Assembly: GCA_023438785.1 (NCBI GenBank)
Contig: JAEXQJ010000274.1
Location: 1-34,656, forward strand
From: Pseudomonadota bacterium
Lineage (GTDB): Bacteria > Myxococcota_A > Polyangia > Fen-1088
DNA length: 34,656 bases
Direction of reading: 5' to 3'
In this document: positions 1 to 8,904 of the stretch, in pieces
Position numbering within the stretch: the first letter of the stretch is position 1
How the letters are laid out: every line of letters starts with the position of its first letter
Made by a program: the position numbers and the translations under genes
Notes under the pieces: generated by a model
Database searches by the model: none
What the model was told of the DNA's origin: nothing
The model's input: only the letters and a program-made list of their open reading frames with translations

Positions 1-1992
1 CTGCTCCTGGATGCGCTTGACGATGGTGGCCACGATGGTGCCCCGATCGTCATCCATGCGCTCCAGGGTGTGGCCGGTGAGGCGGCACCACGCCCCGGCG
101 TCGCGCATGAAACCGGGATCGCTGGCGCGCACCACGATGCGCGTTCCAGGGGCCGCGCGATCGACCTCGGATTTCAGACGAATGATGGGGCCCGGGCACT
201 GCAGGCCGCACGCGTCCACCTGTACGACCTCGCCGTCAGGGGTGCTCTCGGGAGTCCCCGAGCCTTCCGTGTAGGTCACAGGGGCCACGTCCTTGTTGCC
301 CAGAGCGCCCACGCCCACGCGGTACAGGCCCTCGTTGCCCTGGACCGCGGTGGCGGCCTCGTAGGTCTTCCAGCCCCCGGCCAGATTCGCCACGTCACGG
401 TAGCCATTGTCGACCAGCACGCGCTCGGCCAGGTAGCCGCGAATGCCGACCCCGCAGTAGACCACCACGAAGCGATCGCGCGGCACCTCGTCCAGGCGCG
501 TGCGGATCTCCGTGTTGGGGATATTCACGGCACCTTCGAGATGCCCGAGGCTGAATTCCTCGGGGGTGCGCACGTCGAGGAAAAGCGCGCCCTTCTTGGC
601 CAAGGCGGCCACGTCGCGCCAGCTCACATGGCGGCTGCGGCCTTCCATGATGTTCTCGGCGACGAAGCCGGCGTAGTTGACGGGATCCTTGGCGCTGGCG
701 AAGGGCGGGGCATAGGCGTGCTCGAACTCCTTGAGGACGCCGACCTGCGCACCCGTGGCGATAAACGCCGCGATCACGTCGATGCGCTTGTCCACGCCCT
801 CGTAGCCCACGGCCTGGGCACCCAGGAGCTTGCCGTTCTCGGGATTGAACAGCACTTTGAGCGAGAAAGGCTTGGCGCCGGGGTAGTAGCCGGCGTGGCT
901 GTTGGGGTGCACGATCACCGCGCGGTGGGCGATGCCGTCGCGCAGGCAGGTCTTCTCCGCCAGGCCCGTGCAGGCCACCGTCAGATCGAAGACCTTGGCA
1001 ATGGCGGTCCCGATGGCCCCGCGATACTCGCGCGCGGGGCCCGCGATGTTGTCCGCGGCGATACGCGCCTGCTTGTTGGCTGGCCCGGCCAGCGGCACGG
1101 TACACGCGGCCCCCGTGACCCGATGGGTGACCGCGACCGCATCGCCGACCGCGTAGATCGACGGATCGCTGGTGCGCATGTGCGCGTCGGTCACGATGTA
1201 ACCGCGTTCGTTCAGGCGCAGGCCCGCCGCCGCCGCCAACTGGTTCTCGGGCCTCACGCCGATGGATAGGATGACCATGTCGGCCACCAGCGACTTGCCG
1301 GACTTCAGTCTGGTCTGCAGCCGCGCGCCGTCCTTGGCGAAGGCCTCGACCGAATCGCCCAGGTACAGCTCGATGCCTTTGGCTTTCAGGTGCTCGTGCA
1401 CGATGGCCGCCATCTCGAAGTCGATGACGTTCATCACCTGGTCCAGCGCCTCGACGATGGTCACGAAAACGCCGCGCTCGCGCAGGTTCTCGGCCATCTC
1501 CAGACCGATGAACCCGGCGCCCACCACGATGGCGCGCTCGGGCCGGCGGGCGTCGACGTGCTCCTTGATGGCATCGATGTCCGGCACGGTTCGCAGCGTG
1601 AAGATGCGCTCGTCCTCGATGCCGGGGATGCGCGGCCGCACGGGTTCAGCGCCCGGCGATAGGACCAGCGCATCGTAGGATTCCACGTACGACCGGCCCG
1701 TGGCCTTGTCGATCACGGTCACGGTCTTGCCCGCGCGATCGATGACCTTGACCTCGTGCCCGGTCCGCACGTCGACCGCCAGCGTGGCCTTGAAGCGCGC
1801 CGGCGTCATCACGAAGAGCTTGGAGCGCTCGGTGATCGCGCCACCGACGTAGTACGGCAGGCCGCAGTTCGCGTAGCTGATGTGCTCGCCGCGCTCCAGC
1901 AGGATGATCTCAGCCTTCTCGTCCAGGCGCCGCAAGCGAGCCGCCGCGGTCGCCCCTCCGGCGACTCCTCCGATGATGACGTATTTCGACAC
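1..1992 (-). CDS. CoA-disulfide reductase-like flavoprotein with rhodanese and TusA domains (partial)
   Basis: FAD/NAD(P)H-dependent disulfide reductase of the CoADR/NADH-oxidase/polysulfide reductase family, running off the left edge without a stop (664 codons visible). The N-terminus carries the FAD-binding GGVAGGATAAARLRRL motif, and the redox cysteine is in SYANCGLPYY at residue 43, the classical CoADR position. A second nucleotide-binding site (VVGAGFIGLEMAENL) follows near residue 155. Residues about 450-550 form a rhodanese domain with an active-site Cys near 513 (YCGVGIRG). Residues about 590-660 form a TusA/SirA-like domain with the DACGLQCPGP motif (Cys near 599). The GTG start at 1992 is chosen because AGAGG lies 8 bases upstream and the FAD motif begins at once. 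The fusion links CoA-persulfide or polysulfide reduction to sulfur transfer, presumably in the cytoplasm. A DsrE-type domain could follow beyond the edge. The physiological substrate is not determinable here. Confidence 0.9.
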   Translation of the reverse strand, partial: MSKYVIIGGVAGGATAAARLRRLDEKAEIILLERGEHISYANCGLPYYVGGAITERSKLFVMTPARFKATLAVDVRTGHEVKVIDRAGKTVTVIDKATGRSYVESYDALVLSPGAEPVRPRIPGIEDERIFTLRTVPDIDAIKEHVDARRPERAIVVGAGFIGLEMAENLRERGVFVTIVEALDQVMNVIDFEMAAIVHEHLKAKGIELYLGDSVEAFAKDGARLQTRLKSGKSLVADMVILSIGVRPENQLAAAAGLRLNERGYIVTDAHMRTSDPSIYAVGDAVAVTHRVTGAACTVPLAGPANKQARIAADNIAGPAREYRGAIGTAIAKVFDLTVACTGLAEKTCLRDGIAHRAVIVHPNSHAGYYPGAKPFSLKVLFNPENGKLLGAQAVGYEGVDKRIDVIAAFIATGAQVGVLKEFEHAYAPPFASAKDPVNYAGFVAENIMEGRSRHVSWRDVAALAKKGALFLDVRTPEEFSLGHLEGAVNIPNTEIRTRLDEVPRDRFVVVYCGVGIRGYLAERVLVDNGYRDVANLAGGWKTYEAATAVQGNEGLYRVGVGALGNKDVAPVTYTEGSGTPESTPDGEVVQVDACGLQCPGPIIRLKSEVDRAAPGTRIVVRASDPGFMRDAGAWCRLTGHTLERMDDDRGTIVATIVKRIQEQ

Positions 1993-2174
1993 TGTGATGA
2001 CCTCTGCCACCTCAGAGCCAAGAATTCGTGAAGAGGTTCGCCCTGCTCGTCGATGCCGCGCGTGCCGCTGCAGGCGGCCGTCAGTGGGCGGCGGCCTCGG
2101 CGCAACACATCGCATGGGCACGCGCTGGCCCTGGCGCGGTTGACCACGTAGCCTTTCGCGGCGTGAACGGCATC

Positions 2175-3266
2175 ATGGGCGACGGGTCCTTGTGGGGCGG
2201 CGGCATCTTCGAAAGCGCGCTGCGCAGGTTACATATCCTTCACCGCGACGGGCCGGAGCCCAGGCGGCTCACCCTGGCCCTGGTGGCCGTGGCCTGGTTG
2301 CCCTTCGTGGTCCTGGGCGTGCCCGGGTACCTGCGCACGGGCCACTGGGATCCCGTCCTGCTGAGCCTGCAATCCCACCTGCGCTGGCTGGTCGCGGCCC
2401 CGTTGCTGCTGCTCGCCGAACCGGTGGTGGAGGGGCGGGTCCAGCTTACCCTGCGTTATCTGCGCAAATCGGGACTGGCGGTGGGTGCCACCGAGGCGAC
2501 CTTGCACCACGACGAGCGACGCATGGCCGCGTGGTGCAAGTCGCGCGTCCTGGAGTTGCTGCTGCTCGGGCTGGCCCTCATCCCGACCCCGATCACGCTG
2601 AAGCTGACCTCCTCGGCGCCAGGCTGGTGGTACGGGATGGTGGCGATTCCTCTCTTCCGCTTCCTCCTGCTCCGCTGGGCGCAACGCTGGCTCCTCTGGA
2701 TCGTGCTCCTGGCCCACGTCTCGCGCCTCAAATTGACGCTCATCGGCTCACATCCCGATCGCGCGGGCGGGCTGGGCGTGCTGGTTCAGCCCTCGCGCGC
2801 TTTCGGGTTGGTCATCCTGGCGTTGGGCACGGTGGTCGCGTCCGAGCTCGGCATGCGCCTTCTCGCGGGCATGCCCTTCCCGCACATGGTGCCCACCATC
2901 CTGGCCTACGTGGGCCTGTCGCTCGTGCTGGTCGTGGCGCCGCTCCTGGCCTTCGTGCCCGCGCTGGTCCAAACCAAGCGCCTGGACGAATACAAGTACG
3001 GCGTCTTCGCACGCACCTACGTGCACGCGTTCGAGAGGCGCTGGCTCGGCGACACGCGCGACAGTCCCCTGGGCAGCGACGACATCCAGGCCCTCAATGA
3101 TCTGGGCGGCGCCTACCGCGTGGTCGACGAAACGCGCATCGTGCCCTTCTCGGCCCGCTTCATCGGCGAGATGACACTCGTCGCGCTTCTGCCCATCCTG
3201 CCCGTTTACCTGGCCTCGGTCTCCATCGGCCAATTGGCCAGAACCCTCATGAGGTTCATCTTCTGA
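2175..3266 (+). CDS. Multi-pass membrane protein of unknown function
   Basis: About 363 residues with roughly six to seven hydrophobic segments, for example LTLALVAVAWLPFVVLG near residue 35, LVAAPLLLLAEPVV near 75, VLELLLLGLALIPTP near 125, FGLVILALGTVVASE near 215, and a C-terminal LVALLPILPVYLAS. A central cytoplasmic or periplasmic loop carries HPDRAGGLG, a motif I associate with a widespread uncharacterised membrane protein family; no catalytic function is known to me. The ATG at 2175 is preferred because the upstream in-frame stretch (from 2028) is Ala/Arg-rich and not protein-like. A GTG at 2163 is the alternative, and neither start has a convincing ribosome site. It is divergent from the flavoprotein gene and lies 85 bases before the kinase cassette, so it is probably not part of that unit. 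Confidence 0.85.
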   Translation: MGDGSLWGGGIFESALRRLHILHRDGPEPRRLTLALVAVAWLPFVVLGVPGYLRTGHWDPVLLSLQSHLRWLVAAPLLLLAEPVVEGRVQLTLRYLRKSGLAVGATEATLHHDERRMAAWCKSRVLELLLLGLALIPTPITLKLTSSAPGWWYGMVAIPLFRFLLLRWAQRWLLWIVLLAHVSRLKLTLIGSHPDRAGGLGVLVQPSRAFGLVILALGTVVASELGMRLLAGMPFPHMVPTILAYVGLSLVLVVAPLLAFVPALVQTKRLDEYKYGVFARTYVHAFERRWLGDTRDSPLGSDDIQALNDLGGAYRVVDETRIVPFSARFIGEMTLVALLPILPVYLASVSIGQLARTLMRFIF

Positions 3267-3287
3267 GCGGCGCGGCGGTGCGTAACC

Positions 3288-3316
3288 TTGACTCGTCGGA
3301 CAACCCTGACGATAGT
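3288..3316 (+). promoter_or_regulatory. Predicted sigma70-type promoter of the kinase-CHAT cassette
   Basis: TTGACT (3288-3293, five of six matches to the -35 consensus) is followed after exactly 17 bases by GATAGT (3311-3316, four of six matches to the -10 consensus). Transcription would begin near 3323, leaving a leader of about 30 bases before the kinase start at 3352. The element lies in the 85-base gap after the membrane protein gene. This is consensus matching by eye only. Confidence 0.45.
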
Positions 3317-3351
3317 TCGCGCACCTACTCGGGCTTACACGTTCGACCCCC

Positions 3352-5343
3352 ATGATCGGCGAAAACTTCGGCGGCTACACAGTTGTTAGGCATATCGGTT
3401 CCGGCGGCATGGGTGCGGTGTACCTGGCCGAGCACCGGCGCATCGAGCGCAAGGTGGCGGTCAAGGTCTTGCTGCCCGAGTACTCCAACAACCAGGAGAT
3501 GTTGGCGCGCTTCTTCGCGGAGGCGCGCGCGGCTTCCATCATCAAACACCCGGGTTTCGTGGAGATCCTGGACTGTGACGTACACGCCAACGGACGCGCG
3601 TACATCATCATGGAGTTCCTGGAGGGCGAGAGTCTGGGCGCTTGCCTGCACCGAAAGGGCAGTCTGGCCGACGACATCCCGAATCTGATGCGCATCACCG
3701 CCGACATGGCCAACGCCATGACGGCCGCGCACGAGAACGGGATCGTTCACCGCGATCTCAAGCCGGACAACGTGTTTCTGGCCCTCGATCCCCGCGGGAC
3801 GCCTGGCACGGTGGTCAAGATCCTGGACTTCGGCATCGCCAAGCTGGTGTCGAACACGGGCATGGCCTCGCACACCCAGGCCGGCATGCTGCTGGGCACG
3901 CCCCGCTACATGTCGCCCGAGCAGTGCCGCGGTCAGGGCGGGGTGAACCACCTGGCCGACATCTATTCGCTGGGCTGCATGCTCTTCGAGATGGCCTGCG
4001 GCCGGCCGCCCTTTGCCAGCGAGAATCCGGCCGAGCTCATCGCCGCCCACCTCACGCAAGAGGCGCCGCGCGCCAGCCAGTTCGAACCGCGCGTGCCGCA
4101 GGCCCTGGACGATCTCATCGCGCGCCTGCTGCAGAAGGATCCCGCCCTGCGCGTGCAGAGCATGGCCGAGATCGAATCCATGTTGCGCGGGCTCGGTCCG
4201 CAAGCGCCGGTCGCGCGCACCATGGTTTCGGCTGCCATGCCCGCGGTGACGGCAACCAAGATCCTGCCCAGCACGCTGGCGGCTCAGGTGCAGCCCGGCC
4301 GCCCCGACGTCAACGCCACCGAGCGCATGCCCCGCAAGACAGATGCGCCAAAACGACACACCGGTCTCATCGTGGCCGGCGTGGTGGGATTGGCGGGGCT
4401 GGCCGGTGGACTCACCCTATGGCTGGCCCCGCGCACGCAGCCGGCCGCGCGGGCCGAGGCGGTGGACACGCGCCCCGCGCCGCCGCCCCCTCCTCAGGCG
4501 CCCGCGGGCATGGTCTTTCTGCCACCCACCGGTTTTGCCATGGGCAGCTCGGATGAGGACATCCAGGCCGCCTTCGCCATGTGCCAGAAGCTGGGCGTGG
4601 CCTGCAAGCGCGAGATCTACGAGCGCGAGCGCCCGGTTCGCCAGGTCACGCTCAAGGGCTTCTTCCTCGACCGCACGGAGGTCACCAACGAGGCCTTCGC
4701 GCGCTGGTTGTCGGGGCAGGCCGTGAAGGTCGCGGGCCAGTCGGTGCGCGACGCCCACGGCCGCATGCTGGCGGATCTGCACCCCGCCGTGGGCGGCATC
4801 GCGGCCACGGACCACGGCTTCGCGGCGCGCGCGGGACGCGGGCGCTGGCCCGTGGTGCAAGTGAGCTGGCTGGCCGCGAACCAGTATTGTCGCGCCCAGG
4901 GCAAGCGCCTGCCCACCGAGGCCGAATGGGAACGCGCCGCACGCGACACCACCCGACGCGCCTATCCCTGGGGCAACCAGGTACCGAACTGCGCCAGCGT
5001 GGCCTTTGGCCGCGATCCCGGCAACGGCTGCCCCGCGGGCAGCGGCCCCGACGAGGTGGGCGCCAACCCGGATGACGCCACGCCCGAGGGCGTCCTCGAT
5101 ATGGCAGGGAACGCGGGTGAGTGGGTGGCCGACGCCTTTGCCGAGACCTACTCCGACTGCGGCGCGTGTGCCGATCCGGTGGTGGGCGATGCGGCCAGCC
5201 CGGATGCGGCCATCCGGCGCGTGATCCGCGGCGGCGATTGGGCCTACCCCGCGGACGTGTGCCGCAGTGCCGGTCGCAGCCGACGCGAGGCCGACAAGGC
5301 TCTCAAGAACGTTGGATTCCGGTGCGCCCAGAGCGCGCCCTAG
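3352..5343 (+). CDS. Ser/Thr protein kinase with C-terminal SUMF1-like domain
   Basis: A 663-residue Hanks-type kinase with a single membrane span. Residues 9-270 form the kinase: glycine loop IGSGGMGAVYLAEH, ATP-binding Lys38 (VAVKVL), catalytic Asp135 (HRDLKPDN), metal-binding Asp159 (DFGIAK), and GTPRYMSPEQ. All key residues are present, so it should be active. A disordered linker leads to one transmembrane helix at about 338-360, then a Pro-rich stretch. Residues about 384-660 form a formylglycine-generating-enzyme/SUMF1-like (C-type-lectin fold) domain with RLPTEAEWERAARD, YPWGN, DMAGNAGEW, RGGDW and GFRCA. Expected topology is kinase inside, SUMF1 domain outside. The RGGDW...VCRSAGRS segment has only one of the two copper-binding cysteines of true FGE, so ligand binding or sensing is likelier than sulfatase maturation. 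It is the first gene of the CHAT cassette, 13 bases before the next gene. Confidence 0.95.
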   Translation: MIGENFGGYTVVRHIGSGGMGAVYLAEHRRIERKVAVKVLLPEYSNNQEMLARFFAEARAASIIKHPGFVEILDCDVHANGRAYIIMEFLEGESLGACLHRKGSLADDIPNLMRITADMANAMTAAHENGIVHRDLKPDNVFLALDPRGTPGTVVKILDFGIAKLVSNTGMASHTQAGMLLGTPRYMSPEQCRGQGGVNHLADIYSLGCMLFEMACGRPPFASENPAELIAAHLTQEAPRASQFEPRVPQALDDLIARLLQKDPALRVQSMAEIESMLRGLGPQAPVARTMVSAAMPAVTATKILPSTLAAQVQPGRPDVNATERMPRKTDAPKRHTGLIVAGVVGLAGLAGGLTLWLAPRTQPAARAEAVDTRPAPPPPPQAPAGMVFLPPTGFAMGSSDEDIQAAFAMCQKLGVACKREIYERERPVRQVTLKGFFLDRTEVTNEAFARWLSGQAVKVAGQSVRDAHGRMLADLHPAVGGIAATDHGFAARAGRGRWPVVQVSWLAANQYCRAQGKRLPTEAEWERAARDTTRRAYPWGNQVPNCASVAFGRDPGNGCPAGSGPDEVGANPDDATPEGVLDMAGNAGEWVADAFAETYSDCGACADPVVGDAASPDAAIRRVIRGGDWAYPADVCRSAGRSRREADKALKNVGFRCAQSAP

Positions 5344-5356
5344 GAGGAGTGAGGAC

Positions 5357-8300
5357 ATGATCAGGAAGTGTTGGAGCCGCGGGCTGGTGCTCGCGGGCAT
5401 CGTGGCCTTGGCGTCAGGCGCGACGTCGTGCACGGCCTTGCGGCAGAAGATCAGCACGGCACGCAACAGCCTGCCCGGCAACATGCGGGTGCCCGGGCTG
5501 GAGGGCCTGGACGATCTGGCCCATGGCAAGCTGACCGAGGACTCGGTGGCGCTGATCAAGCTGGCCGGACCGCTGGCCGTGGATGCCATCAAGAGCGTGG
5601 CCGCCGCGCTGGAGAGGTCGGCCGCCGAGCGAAGGGAGACGGAGGCGCGCGAGGAAGAGTCTCGCCGCCTGCGCATCGCCTCGGCCCAGCTCTACTACGC
5701 GCAAGAGTGCACCCAGCCCGGCGTGGCCGCGGCCCCTGCCGCGTCCGCGGGCAAGGACGATCCCGCGGCCCTGGAGAAGCAGGCCACCGAGGCCTTCGCG
5801 CGCGCCGACTACGCGGCCGCGGCCAAGGCCCTCAAGGCGGCCCGTGACCAGGTTGAGAAGAAGTCGGGCCCCGAGAGCCCCGAGGTGGCTCGTCTGCTCA
5901 ACAAGGAGGCGGTGGTCCAACTCGCCATGGGTGAGTACGTCAACGCCGTGGCCCCCGCGGCGCGCGGCCTGAAGATTCGCCAGGACTTGGCCAAGGCGGC
6001 CGAGAAGGGCGACGCGGCCAAGAAGATGGTGGCCGCCCTCGACGAGGCCGAATCGCTGACCACCATGGGTCAGATCTACCGCGCGGCTGGCGTCCTCGAT
6101 CGCGCGCAAGACAACCTCAAGCAGGCCCTGGACCTGCGCGGCCAGAAGCTGGGACAGGATCACCTGTGCGTGGCCCAGTCGCAGAACAACCTCGGCGAGC
6201 TCACGCAGCTACTGGGCAGCTACGGCCCGGCGCTCGATCTGTACCGCAAGGCCCTGACCACCCGGCAGAAGGCCCTGGCCGCCGATCACCGCGACGTGGC
6301 CCAGTCCTACGACAACCTGGGTTCGATCTATCGCACGCTGGCCATGTACGGCCGTGCCGAGGAGTACTACAACCACGCCCTGGAAAGCCGCCGCAAGCTG
6401 GGTGCCGATCACCCCGACGTGGCCGATTCGCTCCACAACCTGGGTGTGCTCAACAAGACGCGCGGCGACTTCCTCAAGGCCGAGGATCTGTATAAGCAGT
6501 CGCGCGACATCCGCAGCAAGAAGCTGGGCCAGGGCATCGAGGTGGCCCAGTCGGAGAACGCGCTGGCCGAGCTGTACTTCGCCATTGGCGATTTCACCCA
6601 GGCCGAGGCGCGCCTGCAGGAAGCCTTGAAAATTCGCAAGGCCAAGCTGCCGGCCGATCACCCGGAGATCGCCGAGTCACTGGCCAGCCTGGCCCGCCTC
6701 TATCAGGCCAAGGGCGATCTGAAGAGTGCCCAGGCGGCCCAGGAGGAGGCCCTGCGCATCTGGAAGACCAAGTTCGGTCCCGAGCACCCCATGGTGGCGC
6801 AGGCGCTGACCACGCTGGGCGAGTTGCAGGTGGCTCAGGGCCGGGCGCGTGAGGCCGAGAAGAGCCTCAGCGAGGCGCGGGCCATTCGCGAAAAGAAGCT
6901 GGGCCCCGAGCACCCCGAGGTGGCCGAGTCGCTGCACCAACTGGGCTGCGCCGCCTACGCCGAGCGCAACTACAGCAAGGCCGAGCCGTTCTTCAAGCAG
7001 GCCATCGCGCTCCGCCGCAAGAAGCTGGGCCCCGAACACCCCGATCTGGCCGTCTCGCTGTCGTATCTGGCAGCGCTGCAGGTGGCCACCGGACGCGGCA
7101 ACGAGGCGCTGGCCACCTTCCGCGAGGCGCAGAACATATCCGAGCAGCTCGTGCGCACCGTGGGCATGGCGTCCAGCGAATCGCGCGTGGATGCCTTGCT
7201 GCGCTTCCTGCGCGTCCAGGAGGAGGTCGTGTACTCGCTGCTCGCCGACCCCAAGCTCGCGCCTCAGGCTGCACCGCTGGCTCTGTCGGTGGCGCTGCTG
7301 CGCAAGGGCCGTTCGGTGGACGAGGCGGCGGGCACGTCGCGCGCCCTGTACGCCAACCTGAACGCCGCGGACCTGGCCAAGATGGAAGAGCTGCGCTCGC
7401 TGCGTAGCGAGATCGCACACAAGAAGCTGTCGCCCCTGGGCAGCGACCCCGCCGGGCTGCAGAGCGACTATGAGCGCGCCGAACAACTGGAACAGGATCT
7501 GGCGCGGCGTTCGGCCGTCCTGCGCGCCAAGAGCGCCTTGCCCTCGCTGGACAAGGTGGTGGGCCAGGTCGCCGCCGCCCTGCCCGCCGACGGCGTGCTG
7601 GTCGAGCTCGTGGCTCATCGCCAGTACGCCTTTGCGGCGCCCGCGGGCAAGCCGCGCTGGGCTGGCGTGCAGTACACGGCCTTGGTCCTCAATCACAAGG
7701 GCGAGGTGCACAGCGCCTCTCTGGGTGCCAGCGCCACCATCGACGCTTCCGTGAAGCGTTACCTGGCCGGCGCCACGGAGGCGGGTGCCGACAAGACCGA
7801 CGGCGCGGCCCTGGGCCAGGAGCTCTACAAGCAGGTCCTGGCGCCCATCGGCACCTCCCTCAAAGGCAGCAAGACGCTCGTCCTATCGCTGGACGGTCAG
7901 CTCAACCTGGTGCCCTTCTGGGCGCTCCACGACGGCAAGGCCTACCTGGTGGACAACTACCAGCTCACCTACGTGACCTCGGGCCGCGATCTGCTGCGTG
8001 ATCCGAACGAGGCGTCGTCCAAGACCGTGACCCTGCTGGCCAAGCCCGAGTTCGTCAAAGGCGGGGCTGGCCAGGTCGACGAGGCAGGGGCCACGCGTGG
8101 CTTCGAGATCGTCGAGGATCGCCATCCCGACGCGAACACGCGCAAGATGGCACTGGCCAAGGGCGCGCTCAAGCTCAAGCAGGCGCCCAGCCCCCTGGCC
8201 GGCACCGAGCAGGAGGCCAAAGCCATTGGTAAGCTCCTGCCCAAGGCCCGGTTGCTGGTGGGCGCGAAGGCGAGCAAGGAGGCGCTTCTGGGCGTGCAGT

Positions 8301-8881
8301 CACCCGGCATCCTCCACGTGGCGACCCACGGTCTGTTCCGTCCCGACACCTCGGCCGGCACCCGCAACTCGCGCGGCGTGGACATCGTGGGCGGCGATTT
8401 GATGGCCCTGGCCGGACCGGCGGGCGCGGGCGATCCCCTGCTCAGCTCCATGCTGCTGCTGGCCCACGTGGGCCTGCCGCTCTCGAAGGAGCAGGGCGCA
8501 GGCGTGGTGCTCGACCCGGCGGGCCTGGCCACCGCTCTCGAGGTGGCGGGCATGAACCTGTGGGGCACGCAACTGGTCGTGCTGTCGGCCTGCGAGAGCG
8601 GCCGCGGTCAGGTGGACAACCTGGGCCAGGGCGTGTACGGCCTGCGCCGCGCGCTGGTGGTGGCGGGCGCCCAGACCCTGGTCACCAGCCTGTGGAAGGT
8701 GGACGACGCCGTCACGCGCGAGATGATGACCGCCTACTACCGCAATCTGCTCGCCGGACAGGGGCGGGTCGAGGCGCTGCGCCGGGCCGCCTTGGCCGTG
8801 CGAAGCAAGCACCCCGAGCCGCGCTACTGGGCGCCCTTCATCGCCATCGGCAAAGGCGCGCCGCTCAAGTCCATCAAGTAG
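5357..8881 (+). CDS. TPR-CHAT domain lipoprotein (caspase-like protease)
   Basis: A protein of 1174 residues. The ATG at 5357 is fixed by AGGAGG overlapping the upstream stop codon and by the signal peptide that follows, ending in GATSC (Cys25), a plausible but imperfect lipobox. Residues about 155-600 hold a long array of 42-residue kinesin-light-chain-type TPRs with the recurring linker KLGPEHPEVAESL. A helical connector (about 600-740) precedes a CHAT domain (about 740-1174), the caspase-HetF-associated-with-TPR family of clan CD cysteine proteases. The catalytic pair is visible: His991 in HVATHG and Cys1079 in LSACESGRG, followed by the typical GAQTLVTSLWKVDD block. TPR-CHAT proteins cleave partner proteins, as the type III-E CRISPR-associated TPR-CHAT does. 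Here the neighbours are a sensor-type kinase and a DUF4384 lipoprotein. Predicted export is unusual for a regulated caspase-like protease and suggests an envelope role. The substrate is unknown. Confidence 0.95.
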   Translation: MIRKCWSRGLVLAGIVALASGATSCTALRQKISTARNSLPGNMRVPGLEGLDDLAHGKLTEDSVALIKLAGPLAVDAIKSVAAALERSAAERRETEAREEESRRLRIASAQLYYAQECTQPGVAAAPAASAGKDDPAALEKQATEAFARADYAAAAKALKAARDQVEKKSGPESPEVARLLNKEAVVQLAMGEYVNAVAPAARGLKIRQDLAKAAEKGDAAKKMVAALDEAESLTTMGQIYRAAGVLDRAQDNLKQALDLRGQKLGQDHLCVAQSQNNLGELTQLLGSYGPALDLYRKALTTRQKALAADHRDVAQSYDNLGSIYRTLAMYGRAEEYYNHALESRRKLGADHPDVADSLHNLGVLNKTRGDFLKAEDLYKQSRDIRSKKLGQGIEVAQSENALAELYFAIGDFTQAEARLQEALKIRKAKLPADHPEIAESLASLARLYQAKGDLKSAQAAQEEALRIWKTKFGPEHPMVAQALTTLGELQVAQGRAREAEKSLSEARAIREKKLGPEHPEVAESLHQLGCAAYAERNYSKAEPFFKQAIALRRKKLGPEHPDLAVSLSYLAALQVATGRGNEALATFREAQNISEQLVRTVGMASSESRVDALLRFLRVQEEVVYSLLADPKLAPQAAPLALSVALLRKGRSVDEAAGTSRALYANLNAADLAKMEELRSLRSEIAHKKLSPLGSDPAGLQSDYERAEQLEQDLARRSAVLRAKSALPSLDKVVGQVAAALPADGVLVELVAHRQYAFAAPAGKPRWAGVQYTALVLNHKGEVHSASLGASATIDASVKRYLAGATEAGADKTDGAALGQELYKQVLAPIGTSLKGSKTLVLSLDGQLNLVPFWALHDGKAYLVDNYQLTYVTSGRDLLRDPNEASSKTVTLLAKPEFVKGGAGQVDEAGATRGFEIVEDRHPDANTRKMALAKGALKLKQAPSPLAGTEQEAKAIGKLLPKARLLVGAKASKEALLGVQSPGILHVATHGLFRPDTSAGTRNSRGVDIVGGDLMALAGPAGAGDPLLSSMLLLAHVGLPLSKEQGAGVVLDPAGLATALEVAGMNLWGTQLVVLSACESGRGQVDNLGQGVYGLRRALVVAGAQTLVTSLWKVDDAVTREMMTAYYRNLLAGQGRVEALRRAALAVRSKHPEPRYWAPFIAIGKGAPLKSIK
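6140..7160 (+). repeat. In-gene TPR repeat array, about 126-bp period
   Basis: Near-regular repetition of about 126 bp (42 residues) inside the CHAT gene. The inter-repeat linker (KLG-x-x-HP-x-VAxSLxxLG) recurs near 6146, 6269, 6395, 6521, 6647, 6773, 6896 and 7022. The last copies (KLGPEHPEVAES and KLGPEHPDLAVS) are the most alike at DNA level, pointing to recent duplication or ongoing homogenisation. The array forms a superhelical protein-binding surface in kinesin-light-chain-type TPR proteins. Confidence 0.85.
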
Positions 8882-8904
8882 GCCCGCAAGAAAGGAGACT
8901 CGTC

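Noticed and set aside
4501..5343. A functional formylglycine-generating enzyme
   Set aside because: Only one of the two copper cysteines is present and no sulfatase gene is nearby.
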